Source: Stenotrophomonas maltophilia (GTDB lineage Bacteria; Pseudomonadota; Gammaproteobacteria; Xanthomonadales; Xanthomonadaceae). From it: 64,000 bases of DNA. The position numbers were made by a program, and so were the translations under genes. The DNA lies in contig NZ_CP033877.1 in assembly GCF_006970445.1 (NCBI RefSeq), positions 3,232,750 through 3,296,749 on the forward strand. The letters run 5' to 3'. The notes beneath the pieces were generated by a model. The model had not been told where the DNA came from and searched no databases. It worked only from the letters and a program-made list of their open reading frames with translations. The stretch's first letter is position 1. The number at the start of each line of letters is the position of its first letter. Of the stretch, positions 35,349 to 44,315 are shown in pieces.

Positions 35349-35416
35349 ATCCACGCATGGCGTGGATCCACAGCAATGGGTCTTTCGGCTTTCATCCACG
35401 TATGGCGTGGCTCTAC
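35348..35416. repeat. Two SMAG-like REP palindromes
   Basis: 35348-35371 (stem ATCCACG/CGTGGAT) and 35393-35416 (ATCCACG/CGTGGCT, ending CTAC). Same stem sequence as the REP at 15136. They end ten bases from the ATG of the phospholipase D gene, so they form its leader. Confidence 0.72.
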
Positions 35417-35425
35417 CATCGGGGC

Positions 35426-36991
35426 ATGAGCCTGCCCACGCCCTTGTGGCGACGCCTGCTGCGCGTCGCTGCGATCATCCTCGCTGCGCTGTTGCTGCTG
35501 GTCCTGTCCGGGCTGCTGCTGGCCGACCACCTTACGCCGCAGGCGCAGGGCGCCCCTTCGCACGTGCTGCCGCTGCAGCCGGCACAGACCCGCATCGACC
35601 AGCAGATCGTGCCGTTGCAGGAGGCACACCCAGGCCAGTCGGGCGTGGCGTTCCTCAGTGATGGCATGGATGCCTTCGCCGCGCGCGCGATGATCACCTC
35701 CCAGGCTGGTCGCAGCCTGGACCTGCAGTACTACATCTGGCACGACGACCTGATCGGCCACCTGATGGCCAAGGCGCTGTATGACGCCGCCGAGCGTGGG
35801 GTGCGCGTGCGCATCCTGCTCGATGACATGAACGCCAAGGACAAGGACGCGCTGATGATGGCGCTCGATGCGCATCCGAACATCGAGATCCGCCTGTACA
35901 ACCCGTTCCGCAACCGCAGCGGCATCGCGCGCACGCTTGAACTGGTGCAACGCGCCTTCAGCGTGAACCACCGCATGCACAACAAGAGCTGGATCGCCGA
36001 TGGCCGCATCGCGATCGTCGGTGGCCGCAACATTGGCGAGGAGTACTTCAGCGCGCGCGACGACGTGAACTTCCAGGACCTGGACCTGGTAGTGGCCGGC
36101 CCTGCCGTGCAGCAGGCCAACCAGATCTTCGACGACTACTGGAACAGCAGCGCGGCGATCCCGATTTCTGCGCTGGCCTCGTACACCGATGAACAGTTGC
36201 GGCAACTGGTGCGGCAGTCGGACCTGGATGCAATGCATGCCAGGGCACAACCCTACCTGCAGCGCGTGGCCGAATCGCGCGCCCTGCAACGGCCCAGCCC
36301 GGAACCACTGCACTGGAGCGCGAACGTTCGCATCGCCTCCGATCCGCCGATGAAGCACCGCGATGACGATCGCCACACCTGGCTGGTCAACACCCTCAGC
36401 GAGGAGCTGCGCAGTACCCGCCGCAGCGCGCTGTTGATCTCGCCCTACTTCGTGCCTGGCGATGATGGCGTGCAGGCGCTTTCGACGTTGTCCGTGCGCG
36501 GCGCGCAGGTTGGCGTGGTGACCAACTCGCTGGCCGCCAACGACGTGGCGGCGGTACACGGCGGCTACATGGGCTACCGGGTGCCGTTGCTGAAGGCCGG
36601 CGTGCAGCTGTACGAACTGAAGGCACACGGCCAGCCGGATACCAGCCTGTTCGGCAGCAGCGGCGCCAGCCTGCACACCAAGGCGTTCGTGGTCGATGGT
36701 CGCCGCGGCTTCGTCGGCTCGTTCAACCTCGACCCGCGCTCGGCCTACCTCAACACCGAGATGGGCGTGTTGTTCGACGACCCGGTGCTGGGGGCGCAGC
36801 TGCGCGATGAATACCTGCGCCTGGCCAGCCCGGAGCACAGCTGGTGGCTGGCGCTGGGCCGCGATGATGATCTGCGCTGGCTGGAGCGACAGCCGCCACC
36901 GCACTGGGTGGAGGCCGAACCCGGCGCAAGCCTGGGCAAGCGTTGGACCGCGCGGGCCATCAGCTGGCTGCCGGTCGAATCGCAGCTGTAG
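35426..36991 (+). CDS. Phospholipase D / cardiolipin-synthase-like protein
   Basis: A 521-residue inner-membrane enzyme with one N-terminal TM helix and two HKD motifs: H185/K187/D192 in HNKSWIAD and H417/K419/D424 in HTKAFVVD, both followed by GGRN or GSFN. Architecture and the RDDVNFQDLDLVVAG segment match the ClsC/YmdC-like group. Likely transfers a phosphatidyl group, possibly making cardiolipin. Start MSLPTPLW (ATG 35426) lies just after the REP pair; an upstream frame is open but is repeat sequence. Confidence 0.85.
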   Translation: MSLPTPLWRRLLRVAAIILAALLLLVLSGLLLADHLTPQAQGAPSHVLPLQPAQTRIDQQIVPLQEAHPGQSGVAFLSDGMDAFAARAMITSQAGRSLDLQYYIWHDDLIGHLMAKALYDAAERGVRVRILLDDMNAKDKDALMMALDAHPNIEIRLYNPFRNRSGIARTLELVQRAFSVNHRMHNKSWIADGRIAIVGGRNIGEEYFSARDDVNFQDLDLVVAGPAVQQANQIFDDYWNSSAAIPISALASYTDEQLRQLVRQSDLDAMHARAQPYLQRVAESRALQRPSPEPLHWSANVRIASDPPMKHRDDDRHTWLVNTLSEELRSTRRSALLISPYFVPGDDGVQALSTLSVRGAQVGVVTNSLAANDVAAVHGGYMGYRVPLLKAGVQLYELKAHGQPDTSLFGSSGASLHTKAFVVDGRRGFVGSFNLDPRSAYLNTEMGVLFDDPVLGAQLRDEYLRLASPEHSWWLALGRDDDLRWLERQPPPHWVEAEPGASLGKRWTARAISWLPVESQL

Positions 36992-36994
36992 CGC

Positions 36995-38071
36995 TCAGGG
37001 CGTTGGACCGGCCGGGTCCTGTCCGGCCTCATCCAGCGTTTCCACGCTGCGCCCATGCAGGCGCCGCCAGATCCAGCGCAATGCATGCGGCGGCGCCGAA
37101 GGCAGCTGCTCCAGCAGGGCCAGCATGCGGCTCTGGCTGGCATGCCCATGCCGGCACAGCAGGCTGGCCGCTGCGGCGGCGCTGGCCAGGCGCAGGCTGT
37201 CGGCCAACGGTCCTTCTGCGTCCACCGCCAGGGCCTGGTGAACCGGCTCAGGCAACTCCCATGCGGCGGCGACCCGCTGCGCCAACGGCAACGACCACTG
37301 CTGCAGCAGTTGCAGTGCCAACGCAGGCTCCACGGCCTCGCCACGGGCCTGCGCTTCCTGCAGCAGCTGGCGCATCACCAGTGCCGCACCCAGGCCCTGC
37401 ACCAGTCCCAGCCACTGCGCGGCAAAGGCATCACCGAAGGTCACCGTGCGTGCATGATCGGCCGCTGCTCGCGATGCCAGCAGCGCGTGCTCCCAGATGA
37501 TCGCGCTGAACTGCGGGAACACCTCGCACTGCACCTGCATCACCGGCTGCACCAGTACCGCACTGATGATCTGCCGCACGCCTTCGGTACCGACCAGTGT
37601 CACCGCCCGCTGCAGGCTTTCGACCGGGCGCTCATGGACCTTGTAGGCCGGGCTGTTGGCGATGCGCAGCAGGTTGCCGGTCAGCACCGGGTCCTGTCCG
37701 ATGATCGCGGCCATCACGCGCGCCGAGGCGGCATCGTCGTTGACGGTCTGGATCAGCTGCGGCAGCAGTTGCGGCCGGCGGGGCAGCTGCCGAGCCGCCC
37801 AATCGCGGTCCTGCAGCGCGCGCGCCACCGCCTCGCCCAGCCCCGCGGCCTGCACCGGCGTGGATTCACCGGCCAGGCGCGGGTACAGGGCCAGCGCATG
37901 CAGGCCGCGCTGCAGATGTGCAGCGATCTCGGCCGACGGCAGCGCCTCGCCCTGCAGGCTCGCCGCTGCGGCGGCCACCGCCTGGCGGGACGCGGCAACC
38001 AGCCGCGACGGTGCCGTCCCGGTCGAGCGCGCCAGCCAGCCGCGCAGCGATTGCCACCAGGCCGGTCTCAT
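36995..38071 (-). CDS. HDOD domain signalling protein
   Basis: A 358-residue cytosolic protein with an HDOD domain (about residues 90-290): LPRRPQLLPQLIQTVND, the helix PVLTGNLLRIANSPAYKV and RAVTLVGTEGVRQII. HDOD proteins resemble HD hydrolases that lost metal ligands and act in signalling and virulence in Xanthomonas relatives. Output partner not visible. It converges with the PLD gene. Confidence 0.82.
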   Translation of the reverse strand: MRPAWWQSLRGWLARSTGTAPSRLVAASRQAVAAAAASLQGEALPSAEIAAHLQRGLHALALYPRLAGESTPVQAAGLGEAVARALQDRDWAARQLPRRPQLLPQLIQTVNDDAASARVMAAIIGQDPVLTGNLLRIANSPAYKVHERPVESLQRAVTLVGTEGVRQIISAVLVQPVMQVQCEVFPQFSAIIWEHALLASRAAADHARTVTFGDAFAAQWLGLVQGLGAALVMRQLLQEAQARGEAVEPALALQLLQQWSLPLAQRVAAAWELPEPVHQALAVDAEGPLADSLRLASAAAAASLLCRHGHASQSRMLALLEQLPSAPPHALRWIWRRLHGRSVETLDEAGQDPAGPTP

Positions 38072-38229
38072 CGTCGCCTGCCCTGTCGTTGTAATGCCCT
38101 TGCCGTCACAGACCGACCTGCCTCTTCACGTCCATCCGGCCACCCGCCGTCGTCGCAGCATCGGCCGCACTTTCATCTTCTTTAACCGGATGGCCACCAA
38201 CGTCGACGGCACCGGCCGGGGGAATGGAC

Positions 38230-38281
38230 TAGAATGGCGCCGCGCGACCCGTCCCCCAGCCATGACGACGTCGCTTTTTTT
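38230..38281 (+). promoter_or_regulatory. Possible promoter and leader attenuator of leucine dehydrogenase
   Basis: TAGAAT at 38230-38235 is a good -10 (no -35). About nine bases downstream a stem (GCGAC/GTCGC plus CGTC/GACG) ends at 38274 and is followed by seven T residues at 38275-38281, the layout of an intrinsic terminator. The leucine dehydrogenase ATG is 69 bases further. An ATG at 38262 would start MTTSLFLFW. The stem is modest. This is the main feature of the 278-bp gap at 38072-38349. Confidence 0.35.
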
Positions 38282-38349
38282 GTTTTGGGACCCTACCGTT
38301 CACTGGCCGTTCGCTGCAGTTCGCCGCTGTTCGCGCCATCGGAGACGCC

Positions 38350-39447
38350 ATGCTATTCGAAACCCTCGCCACCACCGGCCACGAACAAGTGGTGTTCTGC
38401 CACAACCACGATGCCGGCCTGCAGGCGATCATCGCCATCCACAACACCACCCTGGGCCCGGCCTTGGGCGGCGTGCGCATGCGTCCGTATGCCAGCACCG
38501 ACGAGGCGCTGGCCGACGTGCTGCGGCTGAGCCGGACGATGACCTACAAGAATGCGCTGGCCGGCCTCAACGTCGGTGGCGGCAAGGCGGTGATCATCGG
38601 CGACCCGAAGGTGGACAAGACCGAGGTGCTGTTCCGTGCCTTCGGCCGTTATGTCGACTCGCTGGGCGGGCGCTACATCACCGCTGAAGACGTCGGCACC
38701 GACGTCAACGACATGGAGAACATCTACCTGGAGAGCCAGTTCGTGACCGGCGTCCACCAGGTCCACGGCGGCTCCGGCGATCCGGCCCCGTTCACCGCCT
38801 ACGGTGCGCTGCAGGCACTGATGGCGGCGATGCGCTTCAAGTTCGGCCATGAGGAAGTAGGCAAGACCAGCATCGCGGTGCAGGGCCTGGGCCACATCGG
38901 CATGGAGCTGGTGAAGCTGCTGCGCGATCGCGGCGCCAAGCTGTATGTCACCGACCTGGACAGCGCGCTGGTTGATCGCGCGGTCAGCGATTTCGGTGCC
39001 GAAGCGGTCAAGCCGGACGAGATCCACGAAGTGAACGCCGATGTGTTCGCACCGTGCGCGCTGGAAGGCGCGATCAACGCCGATACCCTGCCGCGGATCA
39101 AGGCGAAGATCATCTGCGGTACCGCCAACAACCAGCTGTCGAGCCTGGAAATCGGCGACGAGCTGCATGCGCGCGGCATCCTGTATGCACCGGACTATGC
39201 GGTCAATGCGGGCGGCGTGATGAACGTGTCGCTGGAGATCGATGGCTACAACCGCGAACGCGCGATGCGCCTGATCCGAAGCATCTATCACAACCTCACC
39301 CGCATCTTCGAACTGTCGCAGCGCGAGAACATCGCGCCGCAGCGGGCAGCCGACCGCATCGCCGAAAGCCGCATCCTGTCCATCGGCAAGCTGAAGATGC
39401 CGCTGGGCCGCAGCACCCCGCGCCTGGGCAACCTGCGCGGCGGCTGA
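38350..39447 (+). CDS. ldh: Leu/Phe/Val dehydrogenase (leucine dehydrogenase)
   Basis: NAD-dependent oxidative deaminase of branched-chain amino acids. The 365-residue protein has the Glu/Leu/Phe/Val dehydrogenase signature: catalytic Lys79 (VGGGKAVI), substrate Lys67 (YKNALAGL), Asp in TAEDVGTDV, and a Rossmann motif VQGLGHIGMELVKLL with acidic YVTDLD. Feeds branched-chain keto acids to catabolism or iso/anteiso fatty acids, important in xanthomonads. ATG 38350 with GGAG ribosome site. Confidence 0.9.
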   Translation: MLFETLATTGHEQVVFCHNHDAGLQAIIAIHNTTLGPALGGVRMRPYASTDEALADVLRLSRTMTYKNALAGLNVGGGKAVIIGDPKVDKTEVLFRAFGRYVDSLGGRYITAEDVGTDVNDMENIYLESQFVTGVHQVHGGSGDPAPFTAYGALQALMAAMRFKFGHEEVGKTSIAVQGLGHIGMELVKLLRDRGAKLYVTDLDSALVDRAVSDFGAEAVKPDEIHEVNADVFAPCALEGAINADTLPRIKAKIICGTANNQLSSLEIGDELHARGILYAPDYAVNAGGVMNVSLEIDGYNRERAMRLIRSIYHNLTRIFELSQRENIAPQRAADRIAESRILSIGKLKMPLGRSTPRLGNLRGG

Positions 39448-39457
39448 GCCTGCCGAT

Positions 39458-39487
39458 GTCGCGCCGGGGCTTTCGACCCGGCGCGAC
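39458..39487. terminator. Bidirectional GC hairpin between leucine dehydrogenase and the autotransporter
   Basis: GTCGCGCCGGG pairs with CCCGGCGCGAC (11 bp, eight-base loop) midway between the convergent stops at 39447 and 39495. No strong T-run on either strand. Confidence 0.55.
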
Positions 39488-39494
39488 CAACCAT

Positions 39495-42335
39495 TCAGAA
39501 CCCGGTGCTGTAGCGCAACGCCGCCTGGCGCGCGCCTTCGCCACCGACGCGCTGGTCGAAGCCCAGGCTCAGGCGGCCATTACGGCCCCACCACGACTCC
39601 AGCGCCACGCCGAACAGCGCACTGCCGCGCGGCGCGTTCCAGCCCGCCAGCGGCGCCCAGGCATCGACACCGACGAAACTGGCCTGCCAATCCGCATCGG
39701 CACCATCAAGCCGCTGCTGCCACTCGGCATGCCCACGCAGGGTCCAGCGCCCCCAGCCGCGTTCGCCACGGATACCGGCCAGCATCTGGCTGCGCTGTAC
39801 GCGGTTGGCATCGCCACGCAGGCCGAAACCGAAACCACCCCGCTCGTTGAAGGCATCGGTATCCACGCGCGTGGTGCTGGCGCCCAGGTACGGCGTCAAC
39901 GACGCGCCCGCGCGGCCGAAACGATAGCCGCCTTCGACGCTGGCACTGCTGAAGCGTCCGCCGTAACGTGCGGAGACACCATAGGCACCAGCGCCCAGCA
40001 GCAGTTGCCGATCCAGCGCACGGGTGAACTGGCCGCTGCCGACCTGGGCCAGTGCATAGCCCCGGCCCAGGTTCCAGCCGGCGTACATCTGCGCCTGCGC
40101 CTGGCGATCACGCCCACGATCGCCGCCGAAGCTGCTGCCACCGTTGCTGCGGGTCTCGCCAAAGGCCACGCCCATCAGCCCATTGCTGCCCAGCGGCAGG
40201 TCCTGGCCCGCCATCCAACCGCGGCTGTCGGCAGCATTGCCGGCAAAACTGCCCTGCCCGGCTTCGCCGAGCGCGCTCTGCCAGGCCCCGCGCAGTCGCG
40301 GCGCCGCCTGCACGCGATCGAAGCGCTCGGCAATCGCACGGCGTGACATGTCGATGCTGTCGAAGGTGGCCGACTCGGCCCGCGCATGCGCCTGCCCGGA
40401 CAGGCTCTGCAGGCTGGCCGCCAGGCCTTCGCTGCCACCGCCGGTCCACTGCAGCGCACCAGCCGCCGTGCCGAAGGCCGAGCCCTGCAGGGCGGTACTG
40501 CCATCAAGCGCACTGAACGCACCTTCCAGACGTTGCGCAGCGGACTGTGCCGAGGCCGTAAGCCCGGTCGCCGCTGCCGTGACGCTGACCTGGGTCAGGT
40601 TCAACCAGGCAGTGTTGCTGTCATAGCCATAGCTGCTCTGCAGCAGCGACAGGCCCTGCAGGCCGCTGGAGGTGGCCGGGCTGCTGAAGGTGCCGCTCAG
40701 GCCTCCGCCGGCGTGGATCAGGTCCTGGCGGCTGCCGTTCTGCGGCACATAGCCGGAGACGAAGCCGTGCACGCGCACGCCTCCGTTGATCGTGGCGTTG
40801 CCTGTGACCTGCAGCGCATTGGCCCCGAGCGCGATCATCAGCTGTGCGCCGGCCTGCTGGGTGTAGTTGCCCTCGATGGTGCCGGTGGTGTTGCCGGTGG
40901 TCAGGAACACGCTGCTGCCGTTGACCACATTGCCGATCACGCGCGGCGTGCCGCCATTGAACTGCAGGCCGGTCGAGTCCGGATCGGGCTGCGCCAGGAT
41001 CGTCACGTTGGAGCGGATCACGCTGCCATTCTGCAACGACAGGATGCCGCGCTCGATGCGGGTGGCGCCGCCGTAGCTGTTGTTGCCACCCAGCACCAGG
41101 GTTCCCCCGCCCTGCTTGACCAGGCCACCGCTGCCGACGATGTCGTTGCTCCACAGCGAACCGCTCGATGGCGCATCGACATTGGCCACCACATCGCCCC
41201 AGTCGAAGCGGCCCGGGCCCTTGATCGCCCGCGAGATGTCGAGCAGGCCGTAGCCGAACACCGCATCCACGCCGGGCGCACCGATGTCCTTGGCAGTGCC
41301 CAGCAGGGTCTGCCGCACCAGGTTGTTGTCGAAGTACGGGTAGCGCTGCCAGACCAGTGCGGCAGCGCCGGAAATCAGCGGGGCGGCGAAGGACGTACCG
41401 TAGTTCCAGTAATAGCTGCTGCCATTGGCATCGGGGTAGACCGCGCTGCCCGGCGCTGCCAGGCAGTAGCGCGCGGCCTGGCCGCAGGCATTGGCGTAGC
41501 TGGCCAGCGTGCCCGGCGCATAGGGATCCACCGCGGTCGCCACCAGCCAGCCGCGCTCCAGGTCGGCCGCCGGCAGCGAGCCGGCAACGCCCTGCTGGCT
41601 GGGCAGCGCGGCCAGGCTGCTCGGTTCGGAGCGCGCATCGTTGCCGGCCGCGAACACCACCAGCCCGCCATGGTTGATGACGAACGGACGATACTCGGCC
41701 GCCACCTGCGCGGTGGTCGGCAGGTCGGTCCAGTACAGGCCGCCCCACGAATTGTTCATCACCTTCACGTTGTAGCTGATCAGGTCCTGGTGGACCTGCG
41801 CCACGCCCAGCGGGCCGCTGAAGGAATTGCCCTTGCCGCTGCCGTCATCGACGGGCGGCTTGTCGGCGATGATCCGCGCCGAAACGATCTGTGCGCCGGG
41901 GGCGATGCCGCCCGGCCAGGAGCCCACCGAGGCACCGGCGGCCAGGCTGGCCACCGCCGTGCCGTGGCCCACCACGTCGTCGACCTGCAGGTTGTTGCGG
42001 GCTGGATCGATGTAGTTGAGGTTGGCGACGACGCGCCCGTTCAGCGCCGCCGCATTGCGCTGCACGCCCGAATCGACGATGCCGATGCGCACCCCCTGAC
42101 CGGTCAGGCCGGCGGCCTGTGCGGCACGCGCATTGGTCACTGACAGGTGCGCGTCGAAGGCCGGCTCCTGCGGCTTGGCCGGGGGCGGTGTCGTCGGGGG
42201 GGGCGTGGTCGGGGGGGGCGTGGTCGGGGGCGGATCGATGCGGACATTGCCGCCGCCTCCGCCACCACCACATGCCGTCAATGCCATCGCCAGCGCCGTC
42301 GCCAGCGCGGACCTCACCATCATCGTGCGTTCCAT
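39495..42335 (-). CDS. Subtilisin-type autotransporter serine protease
   Basis: A 946-residue type Va secreted protease. N-terminus has a lipoprotein-like signal (ALAMALTAC, lipid Cys22), a Gly run, and a Pro/Thr linker (DPPPTTPPPTTPPPTTPPP). The S8 peptidase domain has Asp88 (GIVDSG), His124 (VVGHGTAVAS) and Ser315 (YGTSFAAP). A beta-helical passenger part includes NNSYGGATRIERGILSL, and a C-terminal autotransporter barrel of about 270 residues ends in a terminal aromatic RYSTGF. Having both a lipobox and a barrel is notable. The linker is encoded by two C8 tracts. Start MERTMM with AAGGAA upstream. Confidence 0.9.
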   Translation of the reverse strand: MERTMMVRSALATALAMALTACGGGGGGGNVRIDPPPTTPPPTTPPPTTPPPAKPQEPAFDAHLSVTNARAAQAAGLTGQGVRIGIVDSGVQRNAAALNGRVVANLNYIDPARNNLQVDDVVGHGTAVASLAAGASVGSWPGGIAPGAQIVSARIIADKPPVDDGSGKGNSFSGPLGVAQVHQDLISYNVKVMNNSWGGLYWTDLPTTAQVAAEYRPFVINHGGLVVFAAGNDARSEPSSLAALPSQQGVAGSLPAADLERGWLVATAVDPYAPGTLASYANACGQAARYCLAAPGSAVYPDANGSSYYWNYGTSFAAPLISGAAALVWQRYPYFDNNLVRQTLLGTAKDIGAPGVDAVFGYGLLDISRAIKGPGRFDWGDVVANVDAPSSGSLWSNDIVGSGGLVKQGGGTLVLGGNNSYGGATRIERGILSLQNGSVIRSNVTILAQPDPDSTGLQFNGGTPRVIGNVVNGSSVFLTTGNTTGTIEGNYTQQAGAQLMIALGANALQVTGNATINGGVRVHGFVSGYVPQNGSRQDLIHAGGGLSGTFSSPATSSGLQGLSLLQSSYGYDSNTAWLNLTQVSVTAAATGLTASAQSAAQRLEGAFSALDGSTALQGSAFGTAAGALQWTGGGSEGLAASLQSLSGQAHARAESATFDSIDMSRRAIAERFDRVQAAPRLRGAWQSALGEAGQGSFAGNAADSRGWMAGQDLPLGSNGLMGVAFGETRSNGGSSFGGDRGRDRQAQAQMYAGWNLGRGYALAQVGSGQFTRALDRQLLLGAGAYGVSARYGGRFSSASVEGGYRFGRAGASLTPYLGASTTRVDTDAFNERGGFGFGLRGDANRVQRSQMLAGIRGERGWGRWTLRGHAEWQQRLDGADADWQASFVGVDAWAPLAGWNAPRGSALFGVALESWWGRNGRLSLGFDQRVGGEGARQAALRYSTGF
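42196..42230 (-). repeat. 15-bp tandem repeat with two G8/C8 tracts inside the autotransporter gene
   Basis: G8 runs at 42196-42203 and 42211-42218 and G5 at 42226-42230 on the plus strand, spaced by CGTGGTC, encode the PPPTT repeats. Homopolymer slippage would shift the frame; gain or loss of whole 15-bp units would lengthen the linker. Confidence 0.8.
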
Positions 42336-42416
42336 CGATTCCTTCCCATGAACGTTGGCATGCCTACATCCCGGCAGGCGTGCGGTGCCGCCCAGCGGCG
42401 GCCCTCCCCGACCCTC

Positions 42417-42422
42417 TATACT
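42417..42422 (+). promoter_or_regulatory. -10 element for the thiolase gene
   Basis: TATACT, five of six consensus bases, 95 bases upstream of the thiolase ATG. No clear -35. Confidence 0.35.
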
Positions 42423-42517
42423 TGGGCCGACCCCCACGCAGTCTGCCGGGAAACCGCGGCGCTTCCAACGTCCTCGGTCTCCTTTCCGAACATTGCTTAC
42501 GCATCAACGAGATTGCC

Positions 42518-43693
42518 ATGTCCAACATCGTCATCGCCGCCGCCAAGCGCACCGCCATCGGCTCCTTCCTCGGCCAGTTCAACGGCGTGCCGACCCCCAC
42601 CCTCGGCGCGGCCGCCATCGCTGCCGCCCTGGAACAGTCGGGCGTACCGGCCAGCGACGTCTCCGAGGTCCTCATGGGCTGCGTGCTGCCGGCCAACCTC
42701 GGCCAGGCGCCCGCCCGCCAGGCGGCGATCGCTGCCGGCATTCCGCTGTCGACCGGTGCCACCACGCTCAACAAGGTGTGCGGCTCGGGCATGAAGACCA
42801 TCATGCTCGGCCATGACCTGATCAAGGCCGGTTCGGCCAGCATCGTGGTCGCCGGTGGCATGGAATCGATGTCCAACGCCCCGCACCTGCTGCCGAACTC
42901 GCGTACCGGCAACCGTTTCGGCAACTTCCAGGCGATCGACCACATGGCCCACGACGGCCTGGTCAACGCCTACGACGGCAAGGCCATGGGTGAATTCGCC
43001 GAGTGCGCCGTGGACAAGTACCAGTTCAGCCGCGAGGAACAGGACGCCTACTCGATCGAATCGGTCAAGCGCGCGCAGGCCGCACAGGCCAACGGCGCCT
43101 TCGCCGACGAGATCGTCGCGGTGAAGGTCGCCACCCGCAAGGGTGAGGTCGAGGTCGCCACCGACGAGCAGCCCGGCCGCTCCGACATCGCCAAGATCCC
43201 GACCCTGCGCCCGGCCTTCAAGAAGGACGGCAGCGTCACCGCCGCCAGCTCCTCCAGCATCTCCGACGGCGCCGCCGCAGTGGTCCTGCTGACCGAGGAA
43301 GACGCAGCCGCACGTGGCATCACGCCGCTGGCCCGCATCGTCGGCCACGCCACCCATTCGCAGGAACCGGAGTGGTTCACCACCGCCCCGATCGGCGCGA
43401 TCCACACGCTGCTGGCCAAGACCGGCTGGTCGCTGGATCAGGTCGACCTGTTCGAAATCAATGAAGCTTTTGCCGTGGTGGCGATGGCCCCGATGCGTGA
43501 ACTGGGCATCCCGCACGACAAGCTCAACGTGAATGGCGGCGCCTGCGCATTGGGTCATCCCATCGGTGCCTCCGGTGCACGCTTGGTGGTGACCCTGGTC
43601 AACGCCCTGCGCACGCGCGGTGGCAAGCGCGGCATTGCTACCTTGTGCATCGGTGGCGGCGAAGCAACGGCAATCGCCATCGAATTGATTTAA
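42518..43693 (+). CDS. Acetyl-CoA C-acetyltransferase (thiolase)
   Basis: A 391-residue biosynthetic/degradative thiolase that condenses two acetyl-CoA or cleaves acetoacetyl-CoA. Active-site Cys in NKVCGSGMKTIM, His in NVNGGACALGHPIGASG, and the second Cys in IATLCIGGGEA. Full family length, ATG 42518. Could be phaA- or atoB-like; the next gene is an unrelated lipoprotein, so no PHB operon is evident. Confidence 0.93.
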   Translation: MSNIVIAAAKRTAIGSFLGQFNGVPTPTLGAAAIAAALEQSGVPASDVSEVLMGCVLPANLGQAPARQAAIAAGIPLSTGATTLNKVCGSGMKTIMLGHDLIKAGSASIVVAGGMESMSNAPHLLPNSRTGNRFGNFQAIDHMAHDGLVNAYDGKAMGEFAECAVDKYQFSREEQDAYSIESVKRAQAAQANGAFADEIVAVKVATRKGEVEVATDEQPGRSDIAKIPTLRPAFKKDGSVTAASSSSISDGAAAVVLLTEEDAAARGITPLARIVGHATHSQEPEWFTTAPIGAIHTLLAKTGWSLDQVDLFEINEAFAVVAMAPMRELGIPHDKLNVNGGACALGHPIGASGARLVVTLVNALRTRGGKRGIATLCIGGGEATAIAIELI

Positions 43694-43735
43694 AAAGATT
43701 TAACGATGATTTCGCAAAAATGAATGCGGGATCGC

Positions 43736-43763
43736 TTGACACCCAATCTTGGCTTGTCATCAT
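43736..43763 (+). promoter_or_regulatory. Promoter of the first Ala-rich lipoprotein gene
   Basis: Perfect TTGACA at 43736-43741 and CATCAT at 43758-43763 (four of six) with a 16-base spacer. The surrounding 43694-43735 is unusually AT-rich for this window, like an UP element. Predicted start about 43771; leader about 47 bases. Confidence 0.6.
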
Positions 43764-43817
43764 GTTGTCGGCGCGCAGCATGCGCGTTGCCTAATTCTAA
43801 CGACGAGGATTTACACA

Positions 43818-44159
43818 ATGAGCATCAACAAGCTGCTGGTCGCGATGTCCCTGGCTCTGGCCCTGGCCGCCTGCTCGAAGCAGGAAGCTGCCCAGGACGC
43901 CGCTGCTTCGGCCAACGAAGCCGCCACCGAAGCCCAGGCTGCTGCCGACCAGGCCGCCGCTGCCGGCGCCCAGACCGCCGACGCTGCCCAGCAGGCTGCC
44001 AACACCGCCGCCACCGCTGCTGACGCTGCGACCGACGCTGCTGCCAACACCGCTGCTGCTGCCACCGACGCTGCTGCCGGCGCTGCTGCCGACGCTGCCA
44101 AGGCTGCCGAAGGCACCGCCGAGAAGGCCAAGGACGCTGCTGAAGAAGCCAAGAAGTAA
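43818..44159 (+). CDS. Ala-rich coiled-coil lipoprotein
   Basis: A 113-residue protein: lipoprotein signal MSINKLLVAMSLALALAAC with lipobox LAAC, then almost only Ala, Asp, Glu, Thr, Gln and Lys in AAADAATDAA-type repeats that should form an amphipathic helix. Resembles the helical spacer type of outer-membrane lipoproteins, though not Lpp itself. Good promoter and a strong terminator, so it is likely highly expressed. A paralogue follows. Confidence 0.78.
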   Translation: MSINKLLVAMSLALALAACSKQEAAQDAAASANEAATEAQAAADQAAAAGAQTADAAQQAANTAATAADAATDAAANTAAAATDAAAGAAADAAKAAEGTAEKAKDAAEEAKK

Positions 44160-44188
44160 TAACTTCTTTCTTCACGCTGTTCTGGAAA

Positions 44189-44215
44189 AGCCGCTGGTTC
44201 GCCAGCGGCTTTTTC
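44189..44215 (+). terminator. Strong intrinsic terminator after lipoprotein 1
   Basis: AGCCGCTGG/CCAGCGGCT stem with TTCG loop, then TTTTTCTTT. Classic Rho-independent form 30 bases after the stop. Confidence 0.9.
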
Positions 44216-44315
44216 TTTGCCCCGATGCCACCGCGCAGCGCAGGCATCGCGACCCCGCCTTCACAACGGCATGAATAGGCTGGCGTCCCCATCCATTGCA
44301 GTACCGGAGACCGCC

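Noticed and set aside
38262-38687. Leader peptide gene MTTSLFLFW for leucine dehydrogenase
   Set aside because: The frame has no stop before the dehydrogenase and overlaps it for over 300 bases; kept only as part of the attenuator observation.
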